Shown here in pieces: positions 27,967 through 36,537 of a DNA stretch of 64,000 nucleotides. The stretch spans positions 62,001-126,000 of the forward strand of contig DATAGP010000062.1 of assembly GCA_036263655.1 (NCBI GenBank), given 5' to 3'. Position numbers and translations under genes: made by a program. Every line of letters begins with the position of its first letter. Position 1 is the stretch's first letter. The notes under the pieces are model-generated. The model had not been told where the DNA came from. It searched no databases and saw nothing but the letters and a program-made list of their open reading frames with translations. This DNA is from Schlegelella_A sp036263655. GTDB taxonomy: Bacteria > Pseudomonadota > Gammaproteobacteria > Burkholderiales > Burkholderiaceae_C.

Positions 27967-28299
27967 TCACTCGGTGCGCAGCGGCGCCACGCTCTTCACC
28001 CAGTAGGGCTGCGCCAGGGCGTTCAGCCCGGCATGGGCGACGCCGCGCACTTCGATCGTATCGTTCTCGGTGCCCGAGACGCGGCCGTGCTTCTGGAACT
28101 CCAGGACGTGGAAGCGCTCCGGCGTGCAGCGCAGGGTGACGAGCACGTTGACCTGGCCGCGCGCGTTGGGCGTGAAGCCGGGCATCACCTTGGCCGGAGC
28201 CAGGAGCACGAGGGCGAGCTTCCACAGGAGGAAGGCGACCACTGCGCCGACGACGATGCGGCCGCGCGTCGACCGCGCGGCGTCGCGAATCATGCCCAT
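27967..28299 (-). CDS. Small membrane-anchored protein of unknown function in the ABC operon
   Basis: 110 residues from ATG 28299 (ATG 28293 is also possible). One N-terminal membrane helix (RIVVGAVVAFLLWKLALVLL) is followed by about 75 residues predicted to be outside the cytoplasm, with a single Cys (TLRCTPERFHVLEF). I do not recognise the family. It lies between the ATPase and the substrate-binding protein genes with short gaps, so it is made with the transporter and may assist it. Confidence 0.7.
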   Translation of the reverse strand: MGMIRDAARSTRGRIVVGAVVAFLLWKLALVLLAPAKVMPGFTPNARGQVNVLVTLRCTPERFHVLEFQKHGRVSGTENDTIEVRGVAHAGLNALAQPYWVKSVAPLRTE

Positions 28300-28318
28300 G
28301 GCCGCCCGCGGTGGCGAG

Positions 28319-29077
28319 TCATGCCGCGCGCACCTGCTGCAGGACGTGCGCCGACAGCGCCTTGAAGCCGGCGTCTTCCATCAGCGCGTCCCAGGATCGC
28401 GGCCGCGGCAGGTCGATGGCGACGTCATCGAGCACCGAGCCTTGCGAGAGGACGACGACGCGGTTGGCCAGGAACACCGCCTCGTTGACGTCGTGGGTGA
28501 TGAAGAGCACCGTCGGCCGGCGCTCGGCCCAGATGCGCGTCAGCTCCTCCTGCAGCGTCATCCGCGTCTGCGCGTCGACGCTGGCGAAGGGCTCGTCCAT
28601 CAGCAGCACGTCGGGCTCGTTGGCGAGCGCCCGCACGACGCCCACCCGCTGCTGCATGCCCCCCGACAGCTCGTTCGGATAGCGCTCGGCGGCGTGCGCC
28701 AGACCGGCGAGCGCCAGGTACTCGCGCGCGATCTCGTGCCGCTTCGCCTTGGGGATGCCGCGCATCTTCGGCCCGAAGGCGACGTTGTCGAGCACCGTCC
28801 GCCACGGGAACAGCGCGAACGACTGGAAGACAACGCCGCGGTCGGGCCCCGGCCCGTGCACGGCGCGGCCGTCGACGCGGATCGCGCCGGCGGTCGGCGG
28901 CAGGAAGCCGGCGATGACGTTCAGCATCGTCGTCTTGCCGCAGCCCGAGGGGCCGACGACCGAGACGAAATCGCCGGCCTCGACGCTCAGGGAGATGTCG
29001 CGGATCGCCGTCACCTGCTTGTCGGCGAACGGATCGAAGTAGGTCTTCTGCAGGCGATCGATCGTCAGGCCCTTCAT
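28319..29077 (-). CDS. ABC transporter ATP-binding protein (SsuB/TauB-like)
   Basis: 252 residues. Walker A GPSGCGKTTMLNVIAGF, Q-loop in FQSFALFPWRTVLDN, signature LSGGMQQRVGVVRALANEP, Walker B VLLMDEPFASVDAQTR, H-loop FITHDVNEAVFLA. It powers uptake at the inner membrane. The ATG overlaps the stop of the permease gene (ATGA). Confidence 0.93.
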   Translation of the reverse strand: MKGLTIDRLQKTYFDPFADKQVTAIRDISLSVEAGDFVSVVGPSGCGKTTMLNVIAGFLPPTAGAIRVDGRAVHGPGPDRGVVFQSFALFPWRTVLDNVAFGPKMRGIPKAKRHEIAREYLALAGLAHAAERYPNELSGGMQQRVGVVRALANEPDVLLMDEPFASVDAQTRMTLQEELTRIWAERRPTVLFITHDVNEAVFLANRVVVLSQGSVLDDVAIDLPRPRSWDALMEDAGFKALSAHVLQQVRAA

Positions 29078-29811
29078 CGCGTCACCAGCCCCCAGCGTTC
29101 GCCCGTGGCGCGCTCGATCGGCGCCAGCACCCAGCTGTCGACGATGTACCAGAGCACGCCGAGCACCACCATGCCGAGCAGGATCTCGACGACGGAGCCG
29201 GCACGGCGCGCGTCGAACATCAGGAAGCCGACGCCGCTCGTGCCGACGATGATCTCGGCGGCGATCAGCGCGCGCCAGCCGAAGCCGAGCCCGTTGCGCA
29301 GCCCGGTCATGATGTTCGGCAGCGCGCCGGGCAGCACCACCTCCCAGACCACGCGCGCCTTCGACGCCCCGAGCGAGAGCGCCGCCCGGTGCAGCTCGAT
29401 CGGCACCGAGCGGACGCCGAGCACCGTGTTCAGCACCACCGGGAACAGCACCGTGTAGACGATGACGAAGATCATCGTCGTCAGGCCGAAGCCGAACCAG
29501 ATCAGGAGGATGGGCAGCCAGGCGATGTCGCCGATCGCCTGGAAGAAGAGCAGCACCGGCCAGAGCAGCCGATGCGCACGGTCGCTCAAGCCGACGAGCA
29601 GCCCGAGCGGGATGCCGATGGCGACGCCGACCGCGGTGCCGGCGGCCAGGCGCAGGACGCTGTCCTCGAGGTAGGCGGGCAGGATGCCGTTGCCCATCAG
29701 GGTGACGAACTTCTGCACCACCTCGACCGGGCCGGGCAGGAACACCGGCGGGAAGAGGCCCGAGGCCGCCACCGCCGCCCAGAGCGCGACGACGGGAACG
29801 AAGGGCAGCAT
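29074..29811 (-). CDS. ABC transporter permease (SsuC/TauC-like), N-terminus probably cut off by the island
   Basis: 245 residues from ATG 29811. Six membrane segments and the EAA loop for ATPase contact (LGASKARVVWEVVLPGALP) are present. The first ATG falls inside the first membrane helix (LPFVPVVALWAAVAASGLF). The frame continues upstream as LHNSRTALAA, the kind of cytoplasmic leader such permeases have, and then meets a stop at 29854-29856 with no start codon. The original start therefore seems to be lost at the island junction. Translation from ATG 29811 might still give a usable protein, but the operon has also lost its promoter. Confidence 0.85.
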   Translation of the reverse strand: MLPFVPVVALWAAVAASGLFPPVFLPGPVEVVQKFVTLMGNGILPAYLEDSVLRLAAGTAVGVAIGIPLGLLVGLSDRAHRLLWPVLLFFQAIGDIAWLPILLIWFGFGLTTMIFVIVYTVLFPVVLNTVLGVRSVPIELHRAALSLGASKARVVWEVVLPGALPNIMTGLRNGLGFGWRALIAAEIIVGTSGVGFLMFDARRAGSVVEILLGMVVLGVLWYIVDSWVLAPIERATGERWGLVTR

Positions 29812-29840
29812 CGCCGCGAGCGCCGTGCGGGAGTTGTGCA

Positions 29841-31778
29841 GTGAACGAACACATCACGCTGCTGCACAGCCAGGGCCCGCTCATGACCAAGGTGTGGACG
29901 CCGGAAGGCATCGAGCCGTATCAGGACGCTCGCACTTTTCGTGTCGAGCAACGCGAAGTAGCCAACATCTCTGAGCTATCGGCGCTACTTTTCGAGATCG
30001 AGGGCGACGCTCTCACGTGCATCATTCGAGGCGGGTACGTCGGGGACGAACAAGCTAAGAAGCTGCTACCCGAGTTGCTTGCCGAAGAGCGGCGAAGCGG
30101 AAAACGGGGCAGCGAGCCGCCGGCGGGCACGACGCTACGACGCACGGCGCTGTTCCCGGATCGTCCATTGAGCATGTTGCTCATCGATATCGATGCATTC
30201 ACGCCGTCTGTGGACGCCCTTGCCGACCCGGAGGGCGCCATTGGAGAGTTCGTGGCCGCACATCTTCCCGATGGTTTTTTTGAGATCTCCTATCACTGGC
30301 AGCTGTCAGCCAGTGCCGGATCGGCCAAGAACGTCGGCGTCCTCAAAGCCCACGTTTGGTTCTGGCTGGACCAGCCGCGCACCTGCGCGCAACTGCACGT
30401 ATGGGCATCGCAGCATGGTGGGGTTGACAAGACGCTCATGCAACCAGTGCAGGTGCACTACACGGCGAAGCCGGTATTCAAGGGGGTACCTGATCCTGTG
30501 CCTCGCCGATCGGGCTTTTACGGCGGCATCCTTGGGGACGCAGTCGCTCTGCAAGTCAGCGCCGAGACGGAGGCCGCCGCGAAGTCACCTAGGCCCGATC
30601 GCCGCGCGTTCGTGGATCCTACGACTAAGCCCGGCCTCATCGGGGCTTTTTGCAGGATGTATAGGCCGGCTGACCTGTGCGAGCTCTGCCCCGACCTCTT
30701 TTCACCCGGCCGTTCGGATCGCAACATGACTTGGCTGGAAGGCGCTGGATCTCCTAACGGCGTCGTTATCTGCGACATAGAGACTCACCTTTGGAACCAG
30801 CACAACTCAGCTCCCACAAGCGGTGCTGTGAACCTCTGGGACTTCATCCGCCTGCACAAATTCGGTCATTTGGACCACGGGAAGGAAGACATCGCAGCGT
30901 TGGACTTTTCGGCTCTACCAAGCGAACAAGCCATGCAGCGTTGGGTCAGGGAGGAGCATCCTGAGGTACCCGACGTGAAGCTGGCGACCCCTGTGTCCCA
31001 TTCCTTGGCACTCTCGCTACCCCTGCAGGGTGCCTCATCCCGGCCACGGGGGCGCGTCATGTTGAAACGCGGCTCCGAAATCCTCCCGACTGTTGTGACC
31101 TGGCTCTGGCGTCACTGGCTTGCCGCCGGCAAGTTCCACATCTTGGCGGGACAACCTGGGCAAGGAAAGACAACCCTGGCCCTGAAGTTCGCTGCCACTG
31201 TGACGAGCGGTGGTGTGTGGCCCGACGGAACTCGCGCTGACGCAGGAAACGTGATCATGTGGTCGGGCGAGGACGATCCGAGCGATACATTGATCCCTCG
31301 ACTGCTGGCCATGGGCGGCGACGCCTCGAAGTTCTACGTCATCTGCGGCGTCCGACACGATGACGAGCAAACGGCGACTTTCAACCCTGCCCAAGACTTG
31401 CTGCATTTACTAGAGGCTGCTGAGGCCATCGGCTCGGCTTCGCTCCTGCTCCTGGACCCGGTGGTCTCGGTTGTAGAGGGCGACAGCCACAAGAACGCTG
31501 AAATGAGAAAGGGCTTGCAACCCGTGGTCGACTTAGCGGCCCAGATGAATGCTTCCGTGCTTGGCATCTCTCATTTCAGCAAGGGCACAGCTGGCAGAGA
31601 CACGACGGAGAGAGTCACCGGAAGCGTCGCGTTCACTGCGGTAGCGCGCGTCGTCTTGTGTGCGGCGAAGGCCGCCGGTGAAGTCGAAGATGACAGCCGC
31701 AGAGTTCTCGTAAGGGCCAAAAGCAATGTGGGCCCGCGACACCCATGCCTACGTGCCAAACGTGCGGGACCAGCATGA
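29841..31778 (+). pseudogene. Primase-helicase replication protein (RepA-like AAA ATPase), C-terminally truncated
   Basis: 645 residues from GTG 29841; ATG 29883 (MTKVWTPEGIEPYQ) may be the true start. The N-terminal half resembles an archaeo-eukaryotic-type primase domain: LLIDIDAFTPSVD supplies an Asp-x-Asp pair, and YHWQLSASAG with LKAHVWFWLD follows. The C-terminal half is a RecA-fold helicase like plasmid RepA: Walker A AGQPGQGKTTLALKF (Lys443) and Walker B SLLLLDPVVSVVEGD. RepA-type proteins continue about 70 residues past RAKSNVGP. Here the frame instead runs into an unrelated tail (RHPCLRAKRAGPA) and stops. It is likely a broken replication gene of a plasmid or integrative element. 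Confidence 0.75.
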
Positions 31779-31920
31779 TTGGTTACGTAGCGCCCTGTTC
31801 AAGCGTGCTTTGAATGATTGCGTTGAGATGCTGCCACCCGAGACATTGGCTGAGGTGTCGAGACGATGGCCGGAGCGTGAAGACTGGATCACTGGACAAG
31901 TGCCCACTAAGGTTCTCTGA
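31726..31920 (+). pseudogene. 64-codon gene fragment overlapping the end of the primase-helicase
   Basis: This frame gives a credible protein tail (DTHAYVPNVRDQHDWLRSAL, then LPPETLAEVSRRWPEREDW). It begins inside the preceding gene in a different frame. Both look like real coding sequence up to and after about 31730, so a deletion or frameshift has joined two coding segments. I do not recognise the family of this tail. Confidence 0.45.
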
Positions 31921-32509
31921 GCACGCGCTTGGGTAAAGTCTCGTACCTCACTTCGACTATTGCTGGCAACAGTCGATCTATAAATCGGACTTCCAACTCC
32001 TCTGCTACGGTTTGTGAACCGGCGCAAAGAAAGCTTCCGCAAGGAGCTAAGGTTTGGTCATAAAGTAGCCGCTTATAAAGGCATCACGGCCAAGCGGTGA
32101 TAGTGTCGATCGGCGTAGCCTGCTAGAGCCCAGTGCTTGAGCGGGTTGGCCAAGGCATCTAAACCCCGTTTTTCGACAGTAGGTCCGGCTTCGACATGAG
32201 CTGAACGACACGGGCGAACTGCGGCGGGGCCGCGGCGCGTCTCAGCCGCCTCGCGGAGTTGTTGTGACAGGCTCGGCCCTGCTCGAATCAGTTATGCAGA
32301 AACGGCCTGCTTTCCCTGACTGGCGCGACCCTCGACGGGCCGCCATAGCTGCGTTGTCCGGGTGCGTTCCACCGTTCTCCTGTCCAGCCGATGCAACTAT
32401 CTGCTTCATTGCGGATAACCGTCCATCGGTCACGGTTGGAAGGCCGCCGAGCGCTCCGATAAAGGCACCATTGGCTTTTGACCACTTTCGCGATCGGGAG
32501 CGACGTTCG
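31921..32509. other. 589-base stretch without a recognisable gene
   Basis: Short open frames on both strands show no family resemblance. The base composition is mixed (AT-rich near 32040-32110, GC-rich near 32215-32260), which suggests joined fragments. The promoter for the P-loop gene at 32510 should lie here, but no clear sigma-70 pair was found. Confidence 0.5.
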
Positions 32510-33007
32510 ATGCCATACCTTGCCGTTACGACACTTGGGAATAGGAACTCTGGGAAGTCCCGGACGTGGAACACGCTCTTCGGCGCGACAGTCAAGACCG
32601 GAAAGCTTGAGCGCAAGCTCTATCTGAACAAGGCGCAGTACGTACAAGCTTTTTTGGTTAGCGGCTCTCCCCAGGAGCGGGACGAATACGTTGGGGACAT
32701 CATTACGGTTGAAAAGCCGAATTTGGTGTTGTGTTCAACGCAATACACGTCCTCTGTGAGGGACACATACGAGTTTTTCTTCAGTAACGGATATGAAGTT
32801 CACGTGCAGTGGCTCAATCCCGGTTACTCGGATGCCAGCCGCTCCGACGACGAACTAGAACTCCTTCCCTATCTACTGCGCAAAGGCGCGACAGTGCAGA
32901 TGCGGGATGGCCGTTCAGATCCGCGCGGTCGGGTACAAGACCTGATCAAGTCCGTTCTCGGTTGGGCGTCTTTCCACGACCTGGTACGTACCGAGTTCGA
33001 GACCTGA
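32510..33007 (+). CDS. Small P-loop NTPase-like protein of unknown function
   Basis: 165 residues from ATG 32510 (the frame is open upstream to 32264, but that part looks non-coding). The N-terminus has a Walker A-like loop, TTLGNRNSGKSRTWNTLFG, fitting G-x4-G-K-S. Conserved-looking blocks follow: LYLNKAQYVQAFLVSGSPQE and LVLCSTQYTSSVRDTYEFFF, the latter possibly a Walker B strand. No other domain is present. Similar small ATPase-like proteins occur, from memory, as unannotated genes in mobile regions. It could be a kinase-like or defence-associated protein. Confidence 0.65.
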   Translation: MPYLAVTTLGNRNSGKSRTWNTLFGATVKTGKLERKLYLNKAQYVQAFLVSGSPQERDEYVGDIITVEKPNLVLCSTQYTSSVRDTYEFFFSNGYEVHVQWLNPGYSDASRSDDELELLPYLLRKGATVQMRDGRSDPRGRVQDLIKSVLGWASFHDLVRTEFET

Positions 33008-33266
33008 CAACGAACCTCGGAACCAAGGAAATTGCTGCAGCATTTCGCGACGAGCGGGTGTCGGCTACACGAGCCGATTTCTGGTGTGGTGAAGTGAACG
33101 GTAAGAATCGGATGGGAGGCATGAGCGGATACCGGCGCTACGTGGTTGAGCTACATGTAGATCCGCAGTTGGCCGAGTTGGACAAGCATACTTTGACTCG
33201 GTCGACCGCGAGCCGACAGACGAATCCGTGCGCTTCGCCGCCTATTGGAACGGGTACTGCCAGTAG
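33005..33266 (+). pseudogene. Remnant of a small protein with a C-G-E-V-N-x-K-N motif, frameshifted
   Basis: One frame reads EIAAAFRDERVSATRADFW and then CGEVNGKNRMGGMSGYRRYV. At 33183 the sense moves to the next frame (AYFDSVDREPTDESVRFAAY) and stops at TAG 33264. Restoring one C at 33183 would join them. The CGEVNxKN...GGxxGYRRF pattern is known to me from small exported proteins, whose signal peptide is missing here. This looks like a 3' fragment with one further indel. Confidence 0.5.
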
Positions 33267-33844
33267 GCGCGCCACATGTTTGATGCGCTCAGCGGTTGCG
33301 CACTCGCGTGACACTTGACCTCGGCACACATGCGGGACCCGATGCGCTGCGAGGCGAACCCGCTCACAGACCGTAGTCGAAGCGATGAGCACCAAGATTC
33401 TCGGACTCCACGGATTTCGAACTATTCCTTGGGCACGACGATAGATCACGCCGCACGCCTTGCGCTTCGCAAATTCGATGTGCAACTGCGCGCAAGTTAG
33501 CGAGGGGTTTACCGACCCGCCCGGATCGCACCGAGAGGGTGTGCTGGGGTCAAGTGCGTCCTCCTCCGGAACGGCTGGCGGAATTTGCCGATTCTGGGGC
33601 CCGAGCGCATTGAGAGCGCGCTGGTAGAGAGACCGTCGCGCGTTCGACCTGGTGCTATCGCGTCGTCTCGTTCCCACTCGCCGACGTCATCACGTACGGG
33701 AAGATCCTGCCAGGTCAGACATGGCTCAAAAGGTGTACGTTGTGCGCCCACATTGATAGACGGTCGAAGCTGGCTCAGTTGTCTGATGAGCTTTGATGTG
33801 AGCCGGCGCAGAATTCACGGCCTATCTAATGAGCCGGAGCCTTC
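33267..33844. other. 578-base stretch without a convincing gene
   Basis: Open frames exist on both strands, the longest on the minus strand up to 33677, but none shows a recognisable domain or sensible start. It may be decayed coding sequence. Confidence 0.45.
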
Positions 33845-34447
33845 ATGTCTCACTTGGCGTACTTCCGCTGCTCTGGTCCGGAACAGTCGATCGAATCGCA
33901 GCGCCATGCGATGCTCACGAAATCAGGTGCGGAGCAATTCAACGAGGAGTTCACAGACGAGGGAGTGAGCGGGGCAGTTCCAGCTGCAAAGCGCCCTGGC
34001 TTCGCTCGTCTGCTCGCCTATTCCCGCAAAGGAGACGTGATCCACGTCTATGCGGTTGATCGCCTCGGACGCGATGCGCTCGACGTGCAAGCCACCGTAC
34101 GCACGCTTCTTGAGAAAGGCGTTGCCGTAGAGGTCCACGGACTAGGACGCATTTCACGCGGCGTTGGCGAGCTCATCCTCGCGGTGCTCGCCCAGGTTGC
34201 CGACATGGAGCGTCTCCGCATCCAAGAACGGACCGAGGCGGGCCGGGCGAAGGCACGGGCCGCTCTTATCGAGACAGGGAAGACCCACCGAGGCAAAGCC
34301 TCAATGGGTCGCCCCAAAGATCACGATCCTTTTGAGATCGCTCAGTGGCGCCTTGAGGAGTCAGCGAGCATCAGCGCCACCGCTGAACACTTTGGATGCT
34401 CGCCAGCGACGGTCAAGCGATATTGCGCGATCGCTTGCGCCACGTAG
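33845..34447 (+). CDS. Serine recombinase (resolvase/invertase family)
   Basis: 200 residues. The N-terminal catalytic domain has Ser10 in AYFRCSGPEQSIESQRHAM and the Arg-rich active-site helix in VYAVDRLGRDALDV. The long E-helix region is LAQVADMERLRIQERTEAG. A C-terminal helix-turn-helix (ISATAEHFGCSPATVKRY) would bind DNA. Small serine recombinases resolve co-integrates or invert DNA; they are typical of Tn3-like transposons and plasmids. It is the only recombinase gene seen in the island. No res site or transposase is adjacent. Confidence 0.88.
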   Translation: MSHLAYFRCSGPEQSIESQRHAMLTKSGAEQFNEEFTDEGVSGAVPAAKRPGFARLLAYSRKGDVIHVYAVDRLGRDALDVQATVRTLLEKGVAVEVHGLGRISRGVGELILAVLAQVADMERLRIQERTEAGRAKARAALIETGKTHRGKASMGRPKDHDPFEIAQWRLEESASISATAEHFGCSPATVKRYCAIACAT

Positions 34448-34557
34448 GTGTTCATTCGCGTGGCCACGCGTGTCGAATCGCGGCTGCTTGACCATTGCAA
34501 GCACGCCGCGGCGGCGCGTGAAACCCTCCCGTAGCATTGGCGCACCCAACATCATCG

Positions 34558-36267
34558 ATGGGCATGTCGGAACGTGACCTAGTCTTCTTTAGCTACCGCC
34601 ACGACAAGGATGGCGAGCGCTGGCTCAAAGCATTGCGCAGCATGCTGGAGCCGTACGTGCTGGATCAGCAACTGATCACTTGGTCTGACCACGACATCCG
34701 CACCGGCGAGCAGTGGCACGGTCGCATCCAGTCGGCTATCGAGCGCACGCGCGTCGCGGTGCTGCTGGTCAACCAGGCATTCTTCGGCTCCACGTACATC
34801 CGGCAGCATGAGCTGCCTCGCTTGGTCGAAGACGCCCGAGCCGGGCATCTCACGCTGGTCGTCGTCGTTGTCGGCTTTGTAGATCGCGGGCTGATGGACG
34901 CACACGGACTCTCGGCCTTCCAGGCCACCGACTCGCCGGATCGGCCCATGAACGGGCTGCGGGGCAGCAACCTCGACAAGGCCTTAGTTGCGGCCGCCAT
35001 CAAGGTGCGCGAAGCCTATGTCGCCGTGTGCGAACGGGGGACCGTGGCGGCTCCGATGGCGCACGCCCTGCGGCGTGGCGACGCGCCGGCACTACTGCCG
35101 TTTGAAACAGCGCCAGGACCGCTGCTCGGTGTGCCCCAGTACGACGGCACGCGCTTCGTCGCGAGGCCGGACGACATTGCTGTGCTGCGCGAAATCTTGG
35201 TCCGAGGCACAGAGCTGGCGCTTGGTGTTACCTCGGCCGGACCCGGCCTAGGCCTGCATGGCATGGGCGGCATGCGCAAGAGCGTCCTGGCGCTGGCGCT
35301 TTGCCACGACGATGCGGTCCGCCGCACCTTTACCGACGGCATTGCCTGGGTCGCGCTCGGTCAGACGCCGGACCTGCTAGCCGTGCAAAACCGCCTGCTC
35401 CGGCTACTGGATTCACAAACGCAGCCTGCCGAGACGCTGGCCGAGGCCAGCATGCGTCTGCGCCAGACGCTGCAGGATCGCCGCGCGCTGCTTGTTGTCG
35501 ACGACGTCTGGGATGCCGAGCACGCGCTGGGGCTGGACGTGGGGCAAGGCCGCAGCCGGCTGCTGATGACCACACGCGATGCCACCGTGCTCTCGCTGGC
35601 CGGCGCGCGGATCTATAGCCTCCAGCGCTTGCCGCAGGCCCTGGCGCGCGACCTGATTGCGCTGCGCGCGCGCTGCGGAGTGCGCGAACTGCCGCCCGAA
35701 GCGGACGAGATCATCGAGCACACTCGCGGCCTCCCCCTTGCACTGGCGCTAGCCGGCGCACAAGTCGCTGACGGCGTGAGCTGGACGACGCTCGTGGACG
35801 AACTGCGGCAGGGGCACGTTGACTTCCTGGATCACGCCTACGGAAGCATCTACGCGTCGCTGGGCCGCAGCGTCAATGCGCTGGGCACGCGCCATTGCGA
35901 GCGTTACCTTGACTTGGCGGTGCTCCCCGAGGATGAAGCGGTGCCGATGACCGTGGTCGCGCCGCTGTGGCAGCTCCGAGGCAACCTGTCGGCGGCGCAG
36001 ACCGAGCAGCTGCTTGTGCGGCTGGACCGGAAGGCGCTGCTGACGCTGACGGACAACGGTGCGGGACGGACCGTGGCGCTGCACGACCTGCAGCTGGACT
36101 TCGTGCGTTGGCGGGCGTCGATCCAGCCGCGCTCCATCGGGCGTTGCTCGACGCCTACCGGCCCGCCGAAAGAGCCACGCCGGAAGGCAGCCGGTGGTCC
36201 TTGTTGTCTCCAGACACCCCCCATCTCTGGCCGCAATTGGCGATGCATCTATCCGCCGCCGGTCTAG
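34558..36267 (+). pseudogene. TIR/NB-ARC part of an NLR-like STAND protein (frameshifted before the WD40 repeats)
   Basis: Residues 1-150 are a TIR domain: DLVFFSYRHDKDGERWL, ITWSDHDIRTGEQWHGRI and FFGSTYIRQHELPRLVED, where Glu85 (counted from ATG 34558) is at the position of the NADase catalytic Glu. An NB-ARC ATPase follows: P-loop-like HGMGGMRKSVLALAL (about 234-248), Walker B ALLVVDDVWDAEH and RGLPLALALAGAQV. The P-loop has Arg240 where G-K-S/T needs Gly. At about 36108 one base seems lost: the sensible protein (AGVDPAALHRALLDAYRP) continues in another frame, and this frame stops at 36267. ATG 34564 is an alternative start. TIR-STAND proteins are anti-phage sensors that destroy NAD on activation. 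Confidence 0.8.
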
Positions 36268-36537
36268 AGAGCGAACTGGAGGACATGCTGCTCGATGCCG
36301 ACTGGATCCGCGCGCGAATGGCCGTCGCGACAAGGTCCAAGGCGGCCAGCGCGTTGCCGACGTCGCCGCGCTGTTGCGTGATCTCGAACACGGGTCGGCG
36401 TCGCCCGAGGTGCGGCGGCTGAAACGGGCCCTGCAAGTGTCGGCACACCGCCTGATCCGGCATCCTGATGGACTGGATCAGCATCTGCATGGCCGGCTGG
36501 CGCGCGATCAGGGACGCCTCGGTCGTCTAGCCGCCGC

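Noticed and set aside
32264..32509. Upstream extension of the small P-loop protein
   Set aside because: The added 82 residues are Pro/Arg-rich without protein-like pattern, and the P-loop then would be internal; ATG 32510 gives the natural start.
33395..33440. A segment resembling the complement of a tRNA T-arm (GGATTTCGAAC), possible internal att site
   Set aside because: It does not match the 3' end of the tRNA at 43299 beyond a few bases and has no cloverleaf; likely chance.
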